Source: Kuschelorhynchus macadamiae (taxonomy: Eukaryota > Arthropoda > Insecta > Coleoptera > Curculionidae). From it: a stretch of DNA of 64,000 nucleotides. Of this stretch, positions 23,140-34,920 are shown one piece after another. The notes beneath the pieces were generated by a model that saw only the letters and a list, made by a program, of their open reading frames with translations, made no database searches and had not been told where the DNA came from. Position numbers and translations under genes: made by a program. The DNA lies in the NCBI GenBank assembly GCA_030620095.1, contig JAUTXW010001344.1, forward strand, positions 62,001 through 126,000. The letters run 5' to 3'. Numbering within the stretch: the stretch's first letter is position 1; every line of letters starts with the position of its first letter.

Positions 23140-24037
23140 TTATAAAAATTTTTATTTCATCATTTTTAGTTCTATTTATACAAAGTTTTAAAATTTAAAG
23201 TCTAAACTTATGTCAAAAGTATATGTAAATATATAAATTTAAATATATATTTTTCACTTTTTTTGAAACTACACGTGTTTCTGGGCAACTTTTCTAAATA
23301 CTTCCCTATACCTATCTGTAGTCGTTTTCCAGGAATTAATTTATTTGAAATTCTTTTAACGAAAACAAGACCTCAAATAAGTCTGAAATTTGGGCTACGA
23401 TTAAATAATACCTTTAGGTTGTTGATTTTCTTGTCATCTTAGTTGAAACGTACAAGATGCTTCAGAAATAAACATATGTTGTAACTTATAAAAGCGTGAG
23501 AAAATCGATTTTTTTTTAAATGAGACACCCTGTATATCAATACTGATTTAAGAAGCTGATAATAAATAGCTTTCTAATAATGTATACTTTGCCTATACCT
23601 AACTCCTCACCTTTTTGATTTATAAGCATTTCTTTATGAAATATCATATTAACGGTCCATTTTCAATGATTCTAATAGTAGTATGCCATAAAAACAATTG
23701 TTGTGTGACGTCATGATAGAGCTTCTGATTTTAAGTCAACGTTAAATACTAGGAATACTAAGAATACAGTTATAATGAATTTTTTTATTCTGCATTGTCA
23801 GTGTGATAAGATTATCAAGAGAACCACTAGTGAATATCAGAGAATTAACAATTTTAAAGGTTTTGGTTCAGTTTTAAAACCACCAAGAAATTTAAAAATT
23901 CTGCAGAAATGTCTAAGGTTCCATCCATCGTGAATCATCCTATATATATATATATATATACTAAAATCAATAAAAATGCGCTTTCACACCCCTTTATCAA
24001 AAGTTCTTGGCTGGAAAAGATATGTGTAGAATAGCAG

Positions 24038-24109
<72 letters not shown>

Positions 24110-24856
24110 TTAATTTTCTTAGGTGTAGGTTTATTTGCAAAACCAAACACAATAGAGTTAACTTTGGTATATGTAAAGTTTTCTCATGCTCTCTACAAAT
24201 AATTTAAAACATTTAGGAGTCAAATTATAAAAAAACATCTACAATTTTTTAAAACTAATTTAAAATTGTATACTATTTATAAACCATTATTACAAGATTA
24301 ATAAAACAAGGTTACATACCTGAAAAATGTATGTCGTTTATTTGTTTATATTTGATTCAAATATGTCTCCCTCACACGTTGATATTAAAATAAAAACCCA
24401 TAGAAAATACATTTTTGCCTCATTCTTTGTGTTTCTAGATCAAAAATTCATACTTCACTCTTTATCAATAAAACTTAATTTAAGATTCATCAAATAAAAC
24501 ACTCTAAAAGAACTTTTCTTGTCCCTTTTAGAATGTAATTTGAGCTTTCTAAAAGCTTCAGAAGTACGATTAAACTTTGGCTTATTTTATAAATTTCGGC
24601 TAGGACGTAAATGTCTGCCCTCTTGACAGACAAAAGCTCTCTTTTATTTTGTTATGTGTTTCGTTTTCTTTAAACATTTCAGGCATTAATTATTCGTAAG
24701 TTTTTTGGGAATAAAGGACAACTAGTAGCTAATATATTTGAGATTAGTTAGATCGTCGCTAGGTTTTTTCCTCTTAAATTAATGTTTTTAGATTTCAATA
24801 CAACTAAAAATATGTAGGTAATTAAACTGAATAAGAATAACCTAAAAGAGGAAGAT
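23140..24856. other. No gene; (TA)n tracts at 23938-23960 and 24040-24108
   Basis: AT-rich. An isolated mariner-type terminus (AAATGAGACACCCTG then TA) lies at about 23518-23536 without a visible partner. The two TA tracts flank a short segment with GCAGAAATATATA, also seen beside the 18-19 kb array. Confidence 0.5.
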
Positions 24857-25202
24857 ATAATTCAAACTCAAACTCAAATATACTTTATTTCTAATAGAAT
24901 ATATCGTCCTTGTCAACAAGGCAAGCTCTATAAAAATAAAAATACCAGCGGAGTTGTTTGCTTAACCGAGCATGTAAAACAAAATAGAAAGTATTACATT
25001 ACATAATATGTTTGACAATCTGAACTATGCAAATTTACCCAACAGACAATTACAATTATACATTCTTACATTAAACTGAAATGGAAACGTATGTACCTAT
25101 TTGCATTTACCAAAAAAATATTAATAAAAATAATTAAAACTAAATAAATCAATACAAAAACTAAACTATTAGGAAGCTCCCAGTATATCTTGAAGACAGT
25201 AT

Positions 25203-26820
25203 TTAATATTCAATATCCACCAGCCTGGATCGCTTGTATCTTGACTTAAATAAATTCAAACCTACGTTGAAATAGAGCGGTTCGATGCCTTGGGATATCC
25301 AAAAAGTCATTAAAACGAGTTGCCCGGGCATGTATAGAACAACGAAACACAATCTTTTCTCTAAGATAAGGCGGAATACCAGATGAATGTAAGCGATAGA
25401 GAAAATTAGCAAAATGTAACTTTTATCGGTCTTGCATCCGTAGCCACTCTAACTCGGGCAATTTAAAACTTACATGATCTCTTGCTCTCACCCCATATAC
25501 AAAGCGAATACAAAAATTTTGGATTCTCTGGAATCTGTTTTTACACTGCAAGTCCAAACAAGGCCCATAAACAAAGTTACAATAATTTGAGTGAGAAAGA
25601 ACGAGGGATTCACATAATTTCTTTTTCATATATGTTGTTAAAACATGTTTATTCTTATAAAGATTTCTAAGTGAAAAATAAGATTTCTGAACCGCTTTAC
25701 CCACCTTAAGTTCTAAACCTAAGTTTAGTGTCAAATATAATACCAAGGTTTTTTATATTCTTTTACCACAGATATTACGGTTTCACCAATCACCAGTCTC
25801 ATATTTTCCGAGGCCCATTCTCCATTTGGTCCAAATAACATAACGGCTGACTTACTGGCGCTTTGCCAGTTAAGCCGTTTTTGCGGGAATACTCACAAAC
25901 CGAGTTCAAGCAGTCCGTAATTTTTCCTTCAGAGTCAACCAAAGTTGACTTCTCAAAACTAAATCTAAGTTGGATCAGCATAACCCTACATATCACAATT
26001 ACTGACGCATAAATTCATGTCTATTGTATATATTACAAAAAGGTCTCAGGATTTAACCCTGTGGTACACCTCTGTCTACAGTTTTACTTCTAGAACGGTC
26101 ACCCTGCCAAGTTACAAATTGTGATCGGGCCAGTAAATAATTTTTAAAGAACTTCACAGCAGCCTCCGTAAAGCCGAATGAGTGAAGCTTCGCACACAAA
26201 AGGCCGTGATCAAGGGTATCAAATGCTTTGCTGCAATCGAGCAATACCAATGCTGATGCCTCGCCCCGATCTGCAGCACATATAATATCATCCAATACCT
26301 TTAGCAGAACTGTCGTCGTACCAAAACCCTTACGAAACCCAGACTGAAAAGGAAATAGATGGTACTTAATAAAATAATTTACAATTTGTTTATAGACAGT
26401 CTCTTCAAACAAGTTATAAAAAACAGATAACAGGCTGATTGGTCTTAAGTCTGATACCTCCTTTGGACTGTTGATCTTCAGCAACCATGGCAGCATCATA
26501 GTAATTTTCCAGGTAGATGGAAATACTGAGTCCTTAATTCATGTATTAAAAATATGGGTCAAAAATGGAACAATAACTGGACAACACATCCTAACCATCT
26601 GAAGAGACAAGCCATCAGCTCCCGATGCATTTGATTTCAACTTAGATAATGTATTTAAAACCTCGTCGTCATTAACGGAGACAAGTTCGAAAGATCTATC
26701 GGTTAAGGTAGTCTGGGAGGTTTCATCTACAAACTCGTCACAAACGGGTGGAGCCACTTTATTTACTGATTTTACAAAATAGCCATTAATATAATTCGGC
26801 TTACACAAATGGCTAGGCAA
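25203..26820 (-). pseudogene. LINE-2 reverse transcriptase, broken
   Basis: The fingers and linker are at 26820-26539 (VLNTLSKLKSNASGADGLSL). The main RT block is 26499-26053 with DLRPISLLSVFYNLFEE, PFQSGFRKGFGTTT, ALVLLDCSKAFDTLDHGLL (motif A, Asp present) and VDRGVPQG (motif B). The motif C region around 25860 is damaged and no clear YADD is readable. The C-terminal thumb is at 25746-25423 (ESLVLSHSNYCNFVYGPCL) and 25412-25203. Frameshifts and stops separate these blocks. Confidence 0.75.
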
Positions 26821-27189
26821 GCTGCTTTAATTTTTATTTTTATTATAAATGATTAAATTATCCAAAGTTCGCCACATATCTTTAGTGATATTTCTTCTTG
26901 CAACAAAATCAATATAAGCCTTTTTTTCTTCACAAACCGCTTGACTGAATAAATTTCTCATTCGTTTGTAAGATTCTCAGTCCTAAATTGCCTGGGTTTT
27001 TTTATACTTGAACATTAACCTATTGCTCTCCTTTTTCATAATTTTTAATATATAGGTGAATCATGGATTTGTGACACGAACGGTATGATTATTAAACAAT
27101 TGCAATATTTTGCAGTAAGCAGTTTTACTTTTTCTTGTATACATTGTGTATCATAAATTGCACCCCAATGTGCATTCATTAAATCAGAG

Positions 27190-27730
27190 TTAAATACCCA
27201 GCAAGCACTAAAGTAGCTACAACTGTTTCCACTACTACTCTTTAAGAGTTTTTACGTATTTATTACTAATAATCCTGCTATATATCAACAAACACTTTGG
27301 GTTACAGCTTTTTAAGTGTTATATATGCATTTGTTACTGCGAATATTACTTTATAGTAATTTCCACGTGAAGTAATTTTATCATAACTAATGCCAAGCAA
27401 CTACTTAAGGAATTGACTCCAACGTAGTCATTTCTTTTCCGTTACATAATAGTAATTATTCAAAGTTAGTGTTTCTAATCTGTTTACTAAATTACAACTT
27501 TCAAGTATCAATACCTTCTTGAACATTGCTGAGACTACTTCCTTACTTCCAAATGTACTCCTATAACGTATTTCTATAAAGTAAAAAGAAGTCGTTGCAG
27601 AGTAGGAAAAGTTATCGTCTACTGCTCCTTTAAACTGGCATTACCAGTCGTTATTCTTCTGTTGCAACTTGGAAGTAAGAATTACAGTAATTATTAATTA
27701 CAGGTAAACTATTACCACTTGTACTTGAGG
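27190..27730. repeat. Dispersed repeat inserted in LINE-2, related copy at 38337
   Basis: A non-coding segment beginning near CCCAGCAAGCACTAAAGTAG. Its 27335-27725 part matches 38337-38525 (shared GTCGTTGCAGAGT, TTTAAACTGGC and AATTACAG blocks), the other copy being internally deleted. No TIR or TSD could be fixed, so the boundaries are approximate. Confidence 0.5.
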
Positions 27731-27806
27731 TTCCGGATATAGGGGGAGCTGGTACGAGATTCGGTCGGGGATTTTATAAGGACAGTGGCAACAATAGAGT
27801 AACCAA

Positions 27807-28115
27807 TCAATAATAACCAAACAAAATCGTTTTTGATAATTTGATAAAATTGATACCACTTATTTTTGTGGTAAGCCATAAATGCTTAATGGAATCGTTC
27901 TTATCCCCAATAACCACCATACTGTCTACCAAGTCATTCCTAATATAAACGCCGCCTCCACCTTCACGTGTAGCTCGATCCGCTCTGAAAAAATTAAAAC
28001 CATCAATGAGCAACTCGTGATCGGTTATGTTAGGCGGAAGCCAGGTCTCCGATACTCTCAAAACATCCAATTTTATATTAAAAATAATATCTTTCAAACG
28101 ATCGTTACTGGGCAA
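27807..28115 (-). pseudogene. LINE-2 apurinic endonuclease fragment
   Basis: Minus-strand frame with LDVLRVSETWLPPNITDHEL, then FFRADRATREGGGGVYI, the first half of a LINE endonuclease. The downstream half is lost to the 27190-27730 insertion and to decay. Confidence 0.7.
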
Positions 28116-28334
28116 TAGAGAACGTATTTTTACCTGACCAACTTTTTAATTATTTACATTAGCCATTGAGAAAAAGAAATAATAAAAAACATTTATTTAC
28201 ATCCTAGATACTAAAAAAATAATAATTTAGAGAACAGATATATTTATCTTATAAATAATAAACAATTAACTAACCAACAATTAACTAACCAATAAGCTTC
28301 TCTTTTTATAGCCACTGTATTATCACCATCACGC

Positions 28335-28493
28335 TTAGTGTGCCAATACTCTGCCGTTGCGATGCCAAATATACTTGTAACCCAAATCCTTAAGAGCCTT
28401 GGCCATTTTAAAAAGATTGTAAGTATCTTTAGTTAGTTCCTTGTCTATGAAAACATGGGTCTCTAACGCACCCAAACCACTCATCTTGGGACT
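28335..28493 (-). pseudogene. LINE-2 ORF1, C-terminal exon-like piece left of hAT-1
   Basis: The frame reads GALETHVFIDKELTKDTYNL and ALKDLGYKYIWHRNGRVLA, the basic C-terminal domain of LINE ORF1 proteins (compare YLSKHTRGLLRKAGELKNAG in LINE-1). It continues directly into RFQKGKI at 31042 once hAT-1 and one TSD are removed. Confidence 0.75.
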
Positions 28494-28501
28494 AATTTTG
28501 C

Positions 28502-31033
28502 CAGGGGCGTGCAGTCCATGGAAGCAAGGGAAGCAGTGCTTCCCCAAAAAAAATTACAAAACATGTTCTAAAATGTAATTTTTAAAATAGGAAACCATTA
28601 ACTTAGTTTATATTAAAAATGCTAAAATATTATCTTAATAATCAAGCCCATAATAAATGCGGCTTTGACTCCTACCGAGCCACAGTAGAAATCGAATAGA
28701 ACCTATGCGGGCCGCTAGCTTCTCTGCAGCCAAGTCCTGTATGCTTGATGTCCTGTGAATCGAGCCAGAGGTTATTGAACTTTCATCCGGCTGTTTGCAA
28801 TTTTTGCATTTCAGTCGCGTGCTTTAAGTGAGGGCGGAAGCTATCGTTGAAGTAGGTTCTTTGTTTGAACGGCTATCCGTTTGTTGTGTGATACGTACGT
28901 CGCGTCGTGCATGGTGCGATATAGAAGACAATAATACGGACGTGGATATGCAAATACCGTCAACTTCGGCTGTCGGTAATAACGTTGAAATTGTTGGAGA
29001 ATTAGTAAGAAGAGTGTGTGTGAATGTGTGGTGTGTGTCTTAATAATAAAAGGATTTTCAACATTAAACTTCGCTGATAAGGTTCAAATAATTTCCAAAT
29101 GAAGGGCAAAACCGTCTTTGAAAAATTTAACCACAAAAATGAAAAACTGTATTAGACATTTTTATCCGGAAAAACAATGCGAACAATTTAAATGGCTAAC
29201 AGGGTGTGAAAATATAAGTAAATTATTTTGTTGGCCGTGTTTACTTTTTCAAAAAGTGAAAAAGGTCTCTGGAATAAAACTAGTTTTTCCGCTTTAAAAA
29301 ATTTCCATAAAGCTGTAAAAAGACACATTATGTCCAGAGCGCATTTGCAGGCCGTCAAAAAGAAAAAGTCTTCGGAAAACCAGAATTGTTGTTTGTTTTC
29401 TCGGAAAGCACGAATTGGGATTTAGAGGTCATGATGAAACAAGTCTTTCTTCAAATAGAGGAAATTTTCAAGATTTACTTAGTTTAATGGCTAAATATGA
29501 TGATTGCTTAAAAAATCATTTAGAGCAGTCTAGCGTTTTTCGCGGAACGTCGAATCGAATCCAGAATGATTTAATTTCCGCTGTTGCAACCATTATTCTA
29601 AAAAGAATTAAGCATGGGATTGACGAGGCGCGGTTTATTGCTATTGTTCTGGACGAAACAACTGATATCACTAATTTTAGCCAATTATCTATAGTAATAC
29701 GCTACGTTAAAACAGACGGAAGTATTCAAGAGCGATTTTTAGATTTTAACAATGTGTCCGAAAATCGTACAGCAGATGCATTATATACCGTAGTTTATAA
29801 CGTTACTAAAGAAATTAATGGAGAGAAAAAACTAGTTGCTTAAAGCTATGATGGAGCGGCAGTGATGGCAGGACAATTAGGGGGTCTGCAAGCTAAAGTT
29901 CGAGAAACTTACCCAAGGGCTGTGTTTGTCGATTGTTTTGCTCATAAATTAAATTTAGTTTTATCCCAGTCCATCAATCGCATTAAAGAGTTTAAAGTAT
30001 TCTTCGTTACTTTAAGTGGTATGGCTGCTTTTTTTCCAAGTCAACAGAACGTACACAAGCTTTGGACTCCATTGTCCACAAACGATTGCAAAAAGTAGGT
30101 CCTATTAGGTGGAACTATAATGGAAGACTTGTGTTAACAATATCTGAAAATCGTGAATCACTGATTGAACTATTTGAGAATATAATAGAAAATAATGAAA
30201 CGTGGCACTTTTTGGACTGTTTGAAACGAGATTTTAATTTTAATTATTTGTTGAACATATTTTCAGAAATATTTCCATTCTCGGACAATGTTTTTAGTAT
30301 ATTACAAACTAAAACAAATGATATTGCTTTTGGCCTAAAAAAAGTTAATGTTTTTAAGTCCATGTCAAGCCAAAAAAGAGATGACTTTGACCTATTTTGG
30401 GAGAAACCGATGACGTTAAATGTAGAGCCACAAGCCAAGCGCCTTCGAACAGACAAGGAGATGTTCAAACATCATACAGACTCCTCTTTTATGAAATAAT
30501 CTATCAAATTCAGCAACAAATAAACTGTAGATTTAACGGTTTAAATGATTTTAAATTCCTCGAGCTCTGCAATTTTGATGCATTTAAAGGAAAAACTTTT
30601 CCAGAAGATGCGTTTAAATCTCTTCTTCTTCATTATGGTCAGTTCTTAAACAGAGTGTTACTGCGTTACTTAACGCTAAGGAACTAATGAAATTTTTAAA
30701 AGACAAGGAGCTGGAAGATGCCTACACCGAAGTGTCGAAATTGTGTTAATTAGTAATGACTACCTGCCACAAGTTCATCAGTAGAACGCAATTTTCTAAC
30801 ACTTAAACGTATACAAAATTTCGTGAGGAATTCAACGTGGCAGAACAGACTTTCGCATACATCGCTGTTGTCCATTGAAAATAAACTTCTCCAAAATATG
30901 TCGGAGCATCGACGTTTTTATGATGAAGTCATTGATGAATTTGCAAAAAATGATCGAGGAATCGAATTACATTACAAATAGGTAAGTTTTTAAACATTGC
31001 TTCCCATTCTTAAAATTTCACCGCACGCCCCTG
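28502..31033 (+). mobile_element. hAT-1: hAT transposon with perfect 8-bp TSD
   Basis: The termini are CAGGGGCGTGCAGTCCATGG (left) and, in reverse complement, CAGGGGCGTGCGGTGAAATT. The octamer AATTTTGC flanks both ends exactly (28494-28501 and 31034-31041). TIRs are about 11 bp. It contains a broken hAT transposase in the plus direction. Two further copies of the family are at 33181-34737 and 48484-50773. The undamaged TSD suggests fairly recent insertion relative to the LINE. Confidence 0.95.
28920..30960 (+). pseudogene. hAT-1 transposase (TTF zinc finger / DUF4371 type), broken
   Basis: Order along the strand: IEDNNTDVDMQIPSTSAV (the codon that is ATG in the other copies is ATA here); a TTF-type region with QFKWLTGCENISKLFCW; after a deletion and shift, LGFRGHDETS and RGNFQDLLSLMAKYD (DUF4371-like). 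Then comes the RNase-H-like core FIAIVLDETTDITNFSQLSI with the first Asp (about 29650), SYDGAAVMAGQLGGLQAKV with the second (preceded by a stop at 29840), and DCFAHKLNLVLSQS. After a shift near 30060 the middle region runs to 30499. The dimerisation domain is recognisable near 30780-30890 as SSVERNFLTLKRIQNFVRNS and LLSIENKLLQNM. It has several frameshifts and is non-functional. Confidence 0.8.
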
Positions 31034-31041
31034 AATTTTGC

Positions 31042-31678
31042 CCTTCTGAAAACGAGCCATTAAAATCTGCCTCTTTAGCGCCAATTCCTTATCAGTAGCG
31101 ATAAGTTTTACTCCTTTTTGTGTCTTGAATTGGCGAATGTTTTCAAAGTCAGGTGCGGCGGCAGGCACATTTAAAGAAGTGCACAGTTTAATCAAATCAT
31201 CAGATAATACTTCACCTTCGCCAGTTATCGGTAATCCAGATATAGTGATATTTTGTTTGAGTTCATCGGAGTTATAAATGTTAAAAAGCACTTTCCAATT
31301 TTTGTACTTTCTCTTTTAAGACTTGATTGTCTTTCGATATTTCCGCAAATATCTCAGACATAATTTTATTGCGCTTTCTTTCTTCCTTATATTTTTTATT
31401 TATAAATTCCAAAGACCTTTTAACATCCCCCGCCAAATCCTCCACAGCATTTCCACTAATTCCTGCAGTAGAAGGCAGCATGGAAGAACGCTTAGCATTA
31501 ATGCGACTCGTACAATCCTCGAAATTCCATGAAGTCTTCTCAGCTGCATGAGCTGTGCGTCGACTTCCGACACCTTCTCGCAGTCTAAGTGGAAGTAACC
31601 GCTGCATTGACCGCAATGCAATTTCATGCGCCTGCCGATGTTCCTACTACATGCTTTATTTACTTTGCTCGCCATCAC
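31042..31678 (-). pseudogene. LINE-2 ORF1, N-terminal part right of hAT-1
   Basis: It begins ASKVNKACSRNIGRRMKLHC (31678), with a zinc-finger core CGQCSGYFHLDCEKVSEVD. A shifted frame (31616-31281) carries Ser-rich then heptad-like sequence (KKYKEERKRNKIM, KDNQVLKEKVQKLES), i.e. a coiled coil. The third frame (31291-31010) holds the RNA-binding-like domain (QNITISGLPITGEGE). The apparent methionine starts inside are not meaningful. Frameshifts lie near 31560 and 31290. Confidence 0.7.
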
Positions 31679-31680
31679 GT

Positions 31681-32846
31681 CTCCTATAGATCAATTCTTT
31701 TTACGAAATCGGGCAACGTCGCCAATGTTAGGACAGGGATGTCGACAGCCAGCCCTAGAGTCCAAAGTCCAAAACGACCTCCACGATATTTAAAAGTTAC
31801 TATATTTCCCCAAAAATATAAGGGATTGTTAGGAAAAAAACTACCAGTCAACTGGAGGGTCCATTAAACATTCTCTAACGATGCGTAAGGAATTTTAAAT
31901 TCATATTAACTTTCAAAATTACACAGCGACTTTGTCAGATCGTCAATTCATCTGAAAAATAAAATAAATAAACACACTATATTTCCAATGTCAAAATATT
32001 TTTACTCAGTTTTTTTTCTTTATGTATAATAAACATCTACATTAAGTACATATTGCCTGAAAACCAAGCATTATAAAAAGTAACCTTCCTAAACCTTAAT
32101 TTTAAAAACTAATAACTAAGGCATAATTTTACCTAAATTCTCTGCCATTGAGCCGAAACAAAGAAAAACACGACAATACCAATAGGGCTTTAACGCACTT
32201 CGGCACCTACAGGTAAAGCAACAAAGCTACGATAAGCATGTTCCAAAAAGGGAGCAACATTAGCTATACACGCTTAGCTTTCAAAGGAAACACAAAAAAG
32301 GTAGTGTATTGCGAAGCAAAATTTTCAAACACAAAGAAACCTTTAAACAAGCAAAGTCGAAAATCTGCTTTGACCGCAAAAGTACAACGCAAATGTAGAC
32401 GAAATAAAATCTTTTTGAACCGCTTTATTCAAGAAAGCTTAGACTATTTTGTTTTTAAATATAAAAGTTGAAGTGAGGCTTTGGGCTTGTTGGCAAATTT
32501 GGAAGAGAGTATAAAACAATAAAGCATTTAATTAAACTCCTTAAATTTGCCCAAGGGGGTACGAAATACTTAATATTTGCAGTAAATTAACTTTTGTGGG
32601 ATAAAATATTTAAAAGGTTGATTTTGTAGTTAATTTTAAAGAGAAGTGGCCAGAAGGCAATTCTGTTATTACGGAAAATTAAATATTAATTTTAGTTTGT
32701 TTTCAACATTAAATCGAGTCTTCCTTTGAAGCGATAATTGAGGAACCTCTTTTTGACAAGGTTAATTTACTTAGTTCACAGTCTAGTAGCCTTACACAAA
32801 AAGGGTAATATGTAAAGAACAAGCAGTCAGAGAGCCAGCGTTACAA
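31681..32846. other. LINE-2 5' flank; no other feature recognised
   Basis: Part of 31681-31870 may be the LINE-2 5' UTR. An open frame at 32238-32471 (77 codons, Lys-rich) resembles nothing I know. Confidence 0.35.
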
Positions 32847-33150
32847 ATGTGCAAGAGTTCCCGGAAAGCCAATATTTTCAGATTGGGTTGCATGTTACCA
32901 CAAACATTTGGTAACATTTCTAAACAAATTTTAAAAATAATAGGGAAAAGGAGTGCAAAAGAAATCGCTCTTATTTTGGATCAGTATGTTTCTCCTATCA
33001 AAAACAACGAGCATTCTCTGTGGGACACTAATGATAAGATTCATTATTATATTACTGGATAGGAATAGAATTCGTAAAAGAACTTGGAAATATAAAATTT
33101 AAAGAGCCTTTTGTTAATTTTTTAATAAGTCAAGCAAGATAGAACTCGGT
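32847..33150 (+). pseudogene. Fragment of an uncharacterised multicopy invertebrate protein
   Basis: KRSAKEIALILDQYVSPIKN (about 32944), then after a shift at the 33060 stop, FVKELGNIKFKEPFVNFLIS. The order (Asp-x-Tyr...SIK, then an LxNxKFKEAxVxFL block) resembles a family I recall as numerous and unnamed in insect and cnidarian genomes. I know no function for it. Stops and one frameshift show that it is dead. Confidence 0.3.
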
Positions 33151-33180
33151 TTAATCTTTTTGCCCAAACCGAGTTTTGCC

Positions 33181-34737
33181 CAGGGGCGTGCAGTCCATTG
33201 AAGCAAGGGAAGCAGTGCTTCCCCAAAAAAATCACAAAACATCTTCTAAAATGTAATTTTTGAAATAGGAAACCATTAATTTAGTTTATATTAAAAATGT
33301 TAAAATATTAAATGTGGCCTTGACTCCGACCGAGCCATAATAGAAAATGGAATAGAACCTATGCGGGCCGTTAGCTTCTCTGCAGCCAAGTCCTGTATGC
33401 TTGATTTCATGTGAATCGAGCCAGAGGTTATTGAACTTTCCAACAGCTGTTTTCAATTTTTGCATTTCAGTCGCGTGGAGTAGGTTCTTTGCTTGAACGG
33501 CTATTCGTGTGTTGTGCGATGCGTACGTCGCGTCGTGCATGGTGCGATATGGAAGACAATATTACGGACTTGGATATGCAAATACCGTCAACTTCGGCTG
33601 TCGGTAATAACGTCGAAAATGTTGGAGAATTTAGTAAGAAGAGTGTGTGTGAATGTGTGGTGTGTATCTTAATAATAAAGGGATTTTCAACATTAAACTT
33701 TGCTGATAAGCTTCAAATAATTTCCAAAGGAAAGGCAAAACCCCCTATGAAAAATTTAACCACAAAAATGAAAAACTGTATTAGACATTTTTATCCGGAA
33801 AAACAATACGAACAATTTAAATGGCTAACAGGGTGTGAAAATATAAGTCAATTATTTTGTTGGCCATGTTTACTTTTTGAAAATAAAAAAGGTCTCTGGA
33901 ATAAAACTGTTTTTTCCGATTTAAACAATTTCGATAAAGCTGTAAAAAGACACATTATGTCCAAAGCGCATTTGCAGGCCGTCATAAAAGAAGAAGTCTT
34001 CGGCAAAACCAGAATTGAACACGCCCTTAATAAACAGTTGGAAATTAGTCACCGCCAACACAATGAACTAGTCGATGAAAATAGGCAAATATTAAGAAGA
34101 CTTATCGATGTTGTTTGTTTTCTTGGACAGCACGAATTGGGATTTAGAGGTCATGACGAAACAAGGGTTTCTTCAAATAGAGGAAATTTTCAAGATTTAC
34201 TTAGTTTAATGGCTAAATATGATGATTGAATAAAAAATCATTTAGAGCAGTCTAGCGTTTTTCGCGGAACGTCGAATCGAATCCAGAATGATTTAATTTC
34301 CGCTGTTGCAACCATTATTCTAAAAAGAATTAGGCAGGAGATTGGCGAGGCGCGGTTTATTGCTATTGTTCTGGACGAAACAACTGATATCACTAATTTT
34401 AGCCAATTATCTGTAGTAATACGCTATGTTAAAACAGACGGAAGTATTCAAGAGCGATTTTTAGGTTTTAAGAATGTGTCCGAAAATCGTACAGCAGATG
34501 CATTATATACCGTAGTTTATAACGTTACTAAAGAAATTAATGCAGAGAAAAAATTAGTTGCTCAAAGCTATGATGGACCTGCAGTGATGGCAGGACAATT
34601 AGTGGGCCTGCAAGCTAAAGTTCGAGAAACTTTCCCAGTGCTGTGTTTGTCCATTGTTTTGCTTATAAGTTAAATTTAGTTTTATCCCAGTCTATCAATC
34701 ACATTAAAGAATGTAAAGTATTTTTCGTTACGTTAAG
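33181..34737 (+). mobile_element. hAT-2: 3'-truncated copy of the hAT-1 family
   Basis: It begins CAGGGGCGTGCAGTCCATTG at 33181 after GTTTTGCC and stays alignable with hAT-1 until about 34737 (ACGTTAAGT), where unrelated sequence starts. There is no right TIR and therefore no pairing TSD. Confidence 0.85.
33549..34673 (+). pseudogene. hAT-2 transposase, N-terminal two thirds
   Basis: The ATG at 33549 (MEDNITDLDMQIPSTSA) is a plausible start. It is the best-preserved N-terminal half of the family in the window: a TTF-type finger (FKWLTGCENISQLFCWPCLL), KAVKRHIMSKAHLQAV, and DUF4371-like LDENRQ-type and LGFRGHDETRVSSNRGNF segments. A TGA at 34227 replaces the Cys codon found in hAT-1. The core continues FIAIVLDETTDITNF and SYDGPAVMAGQLVGLQAKV. 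A frameshift at about 34640 and the truncation remove the rest, including the dimerisation domain. Confidence 0.8.
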
Positions 34738-34920
34738 TTTTTTTGACTCTGGCTGTTGGAGCTCTGAGTGATAGTGTTATAATTACTTTGTATTTTAACA
34801 TTTAGTTCTGTTATATCTTAACATTTATATGTTTTTTCTTTCAATTTATTTTAACTGACGAAACTTACGTATATTATATTGTACCACTGTGGTGAATAAA
34901 TTAATAAATAAATAAATTTT
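34738..34920 (+). mobile_element. 3' tail of a LINE
   Basis: A 3'-UTR-like segment ends ATTGTACCACTGTGGTGAAT followed by (AAATA/TAAA)n (about 34890-34917), the usual look of an insect LINE 3' end. It is joined directly to the truncated hAT-2, possibly marking its insertion point. Confidence 0.5.

Larger units (their letters stand above)
21895..23140. mobile_element. Penelope-like element ends arranged head-to-head (PLE-1)
   Basis: The left half (about 21920-22570) and right half (about 22575-23120) are inverted copies of the same 3' PLE region, meeting at about 22572. Shared blocks include TTCCCTACATACATGGCACT, the GIY-YIG coding region and the 3' end AATTCCAATTTGACA. Both are 5'-truncated within the endonuclease coding region upstream of the GIY-YIG core. 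Inverted terminal (pseudo-LTR) arrangements are characteristic of Penelope elements. Related copies lie at 54535-57115 and 63120-64000. Confidence 0.75.
24857..31680 (-). mobile_element. LINE-2: CR1-like non-LTR retrotransposon interrupted by hAT-1 and a dispersed repeat
   Basis: On the minus strand from 31678: ORF1 with a zinc finger, coiled coil and RNA-binding-like domain, then endonuclease, RT, and a 3' end carrying TTTGAG-type short repeats near 24870-24890. hAT-1 (28502-31033) splits ORF1 with an exact 8-bp duplication. A second insertion (about 27190-27730) lies between the endonuclease and RT. The general architecture matches LINE-1 but the sequence is clearly a different family. Confidence 0.8.

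Noticed and set aside
23518..23536. Orphan mariner terminus AAATGAGACACCCTG-TA
   Set aside because: No partner end was found upstream or downstream within a plausible distance, so no element is called.
28828..29043. ORF upstream of the MEDN start in the hAT copies (beginning MRAEAIVEVGS)
   Set aside because: It may be 5' UTR read-through. It is interrupted or shifted differently among copies and carries no recognised domain.
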